Positions 20,463-29,499 of a stretch of DNA of 29,499 bases are shown here, piece after piece. Within the stretch, counting starts at the first letter, position 1, and each line of letters begins with the position of its first letter. Both the position numbers and the translations under genes were made by a program. The notes below the pieces were generated by a model. That model worked only from the letters and a program-made list of their open reading frames with translations. It was not told where the DNA came from and ran no database searches. Origin of the DNA: Zygnema cylindricum (Eukaryota > Streptophyta > Zygnematophyceae > Zygnematales > Zygnemataceae); contig JBBHKE010002816.1 of the NCBI GenBank assembly GCA_037447655.1, forward strand, positions 128,796 through 158,294. The letters are read 5' to 3'.

Positions 20463-20834
20463 TTTTTTTTTTAACCTCCTTTTTTGTTTTTCAATTTAAA
20501 ATTGAATTTGATCCACACTAATTTAGGTGTGACTGACACCAAATGTGTTAAAAAATTATCGCGTGTCAATAACATTGCCAACAAGAAATTACAATATTCA
20601 TTTACTGAAAATGGTAAAAGCATTTCTCTATATCCTTTTTTTTTTTTGATGTATTTGAAATACTTTTTAGATTCTTGTTCCGGTTTTTTTTTTTTTTTTT
20701 TTAACATGTCTGCTGGAATTATTATTATTTCTTATTTTTTCAGAATTATTTGAATCTTATATTCAGTTTTTTTTTGTGTAATGTTCTGTCTTTCAGATGA
20801 TTTTTTTCAAAAGTGACATAATTTTTTACGGCAA

Positions 20835-28236
<7,402 letters not shown>

Positions 28237-28239
28237 GTA

Positions 28240-28400
28240 TGCTCTTTCTCTCGCTCTCGCTCTCTTACTCTCTCTATCTCTCTCTCCCTTTTTCTCTCTC
28301 TCTCTCTTCCCCTCTCTCTCCCACCCTCTCTCTCTCCCTCTCGCTCTCCCCCCTCTCTCTCTCTCCCTTCCTCTCTCTCTCTCCCTCTCTCTGGCTCTGG
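28240..28400. repeat. CT-rich tract immediately after the exon 5 donor
   Basis: The donor GTATGC runs straight into TCTTTCTCTCGCTCTCG and about 160 bp of CTCTCC sequence. Again pyrimidine-rich on the sense strand. Confidence 0.9.
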
Positions 28401-29370
28401 TTCCTCCTCGCCTCTGTTTCCCTGGCCTCAGTGCAGACGTCTGCAGGCGCCAGGGCTCGGTCTCCGCACTAATGCCGGCCGCAATCGCTGCCAGAGGCGC
28501 AGTGCCCGAGAAGCGCCTGGGGGAGGCAACCGCCGACAAAAGAAACCGCCCGCTCCATGTGGGGAAAACCTGTCATTCGGCGGTTCCACACATAGAGTCG
28601 TACGAAACTGTGCACGCCTCCCGGATTTCCCGGGAAATCTGGTACTAATGCGCAACATCCGCCAGAGGGAAGAGATCGACCTCGCTGGCAAATCTTACGC
28701 GAGAGAAATGTTTCATCGGGTGTCGCGGAGTCGTACAGATGTGTACGTCCACGTGGCGTGGAATTGACATACGCGATCTGCGTCGGCCGTCGATTTCGGC
28801 GTAGGGAATGTACACCGTCGAAGCGCAGAGGGCTCCACTTTCAAATTTGCTTATGCGACAAAAAAGAGTTTTGGACTATTGGGGAGCCCACTTGCATGAT
28901 AGCCACTGGAGGTACCGTGAGACGTAGGTCTCAAGAAATTACTGAACGAATATCCGTAAATGACAGCTGTAATACGGCCCGGAAAGAAAACTGTTGTTTT
29001 CATGTCCGTACGGACCATGTCGCAGGCCCCGGAAATATAGCGCACTAACCGACAATGTTGCTGAGACTTCAAAGTTAACAATCACGTGCGAATTTGTCCC
29101 TACATTGGTGGATTATGGATTGCGAGATCGTGGGTAGAGAACTGACAGCCTCGAGCCATGATTAATGCCAGTTACGCAGATAGGACAAAAAATTATTTGT
29201 GACCGTACTTCAGTCTATTTTTGGCGCGTAAACGACAAGGAATTAAACAAAAATAATTCGAGCCACGCTATTTGAAACCGGATTTGTCGAGAGGTTCGTC
29301 CTCAATTTTTTAGAAGATTCGTTTGAAATAGTCTTGACTTATGAAAAAAACCTATGTTCAAAAGTAGGTG
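28401..29370. other. GC-richer DNA downstream of the protease exon 5, no supported exon
   Basis: About 28430-28770 is distinctly GC-rich and open in more than one plus-strand frame, but none reads SCWA or any later C1 protease block (no QxxxC-GSCWAF-like match). It may be intron or transposon sequence. CGTACG and GTAC words reappear from about 28600. Confidence 0.4.
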
Positions 29371-29380
29371 ACCGTACGCC

Positions 29381-29438
29381 CATACAATATGCCTATTGTA
29401 TGCAAAACATACAATATGGCCTTAAGACCCATATTGTA
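29381..29438. repeat. Two adjacent small hairpins
   Basis: CATACAATA / TATTGTATG (29381-29389 and 29394-29402, 4-nt loop) is followed by TACAATATGG / CCATATTGTA (29410-29419 and 29429-29438). All arms are variants of one word, so the block is a fourfold ACAATA repeat in alternating orientation. Confidence 0.7.
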
Positions 29439-29499
29439 TTGGCCGCAAAATGAAATAAAATAGTAACAGGGTTGAGTTGCGCATGGATCGATAGAGAAT

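Overview
The window is nuclear DNA from a eukaryote with spliced genes. Three protein-coding loci can be supported, set in repeat-rich sequence: long purine/pyrimidine tracts, several inverted-repeat DNA elements and AT-rich spacers. No bacterial operons, rRNA, tRNA or CRISPR were seen. Two of the genes look most like green-lineage families (a plant-type acid lipase and a plant-type ARM-repeat protein). The third combines chitin-binding modules, an extensin-like proline-rich region and the start of a papain-family protease. I lean towards a green-lineage organism, possibly a charophyte or other alga with a large repeat-rich genome. CBM14 modules are commoner in animals and fungi, so this assignment is tentative.

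Layout. (1) About 1-3314, minus strand: 5' half of a secreted acid lipase in three exons (3314-3168, 2203-2137, 1508-1327), continuing past the left edge. The introns around exon 3 carry tandem copies of the exon's acceptor end on one side and of its donor end on the other. (2) 3339-7150: intergenic sequence with a short hAT-like element (4035-4468), a degenerate copy of a repeat found again near 11.5 kb, and GA-rich tracts. (3) 7341-8939 (perhaps starting near 9240), minus strand: ARM-repeat protein with hexamer-encoded Asn/Gly repeats. (4) 9.3-20.8 kb: transposon-derived region. It holds a large inverted-repeat element (about 11.4-14.05 kb) interrupted by a 422-bp hAT-like element with a perfect 8-bp target duplication, three short TA-flanked elements, CGTACG-rich sequence, and a CT-rich block of about 1.5 kb. 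(5) 20,835-28,236, plus strand: five exons whose phases all match, encoding at least 1025 residues of signal peptide, chitin-binding module 1, a very long Lys-rich then Pro-rich spacer, chitin-binding module 2, and the start of a C1 cysteine protease. The catalytic Cys exon is not in the window. (6) 28.2-29.5 kb: CT tract, a GC-richer stretch and small hairpins.

Main points. The protease gene is a multidomain, probably extracellular, protein whose two chitin-binding modules are interrupted by introns at the same position and phase, so the module was duplicated together with its introns. The simple-sequence tracts inside introns of the two spliced genes are pyrimidine-rich on the sense strand, whichever way the gene points. 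The proline-rich exon has the same sense-strand pyrimidine bias and may be a captured intronic tract. All statements come from reading the sequence; no database search was possible.
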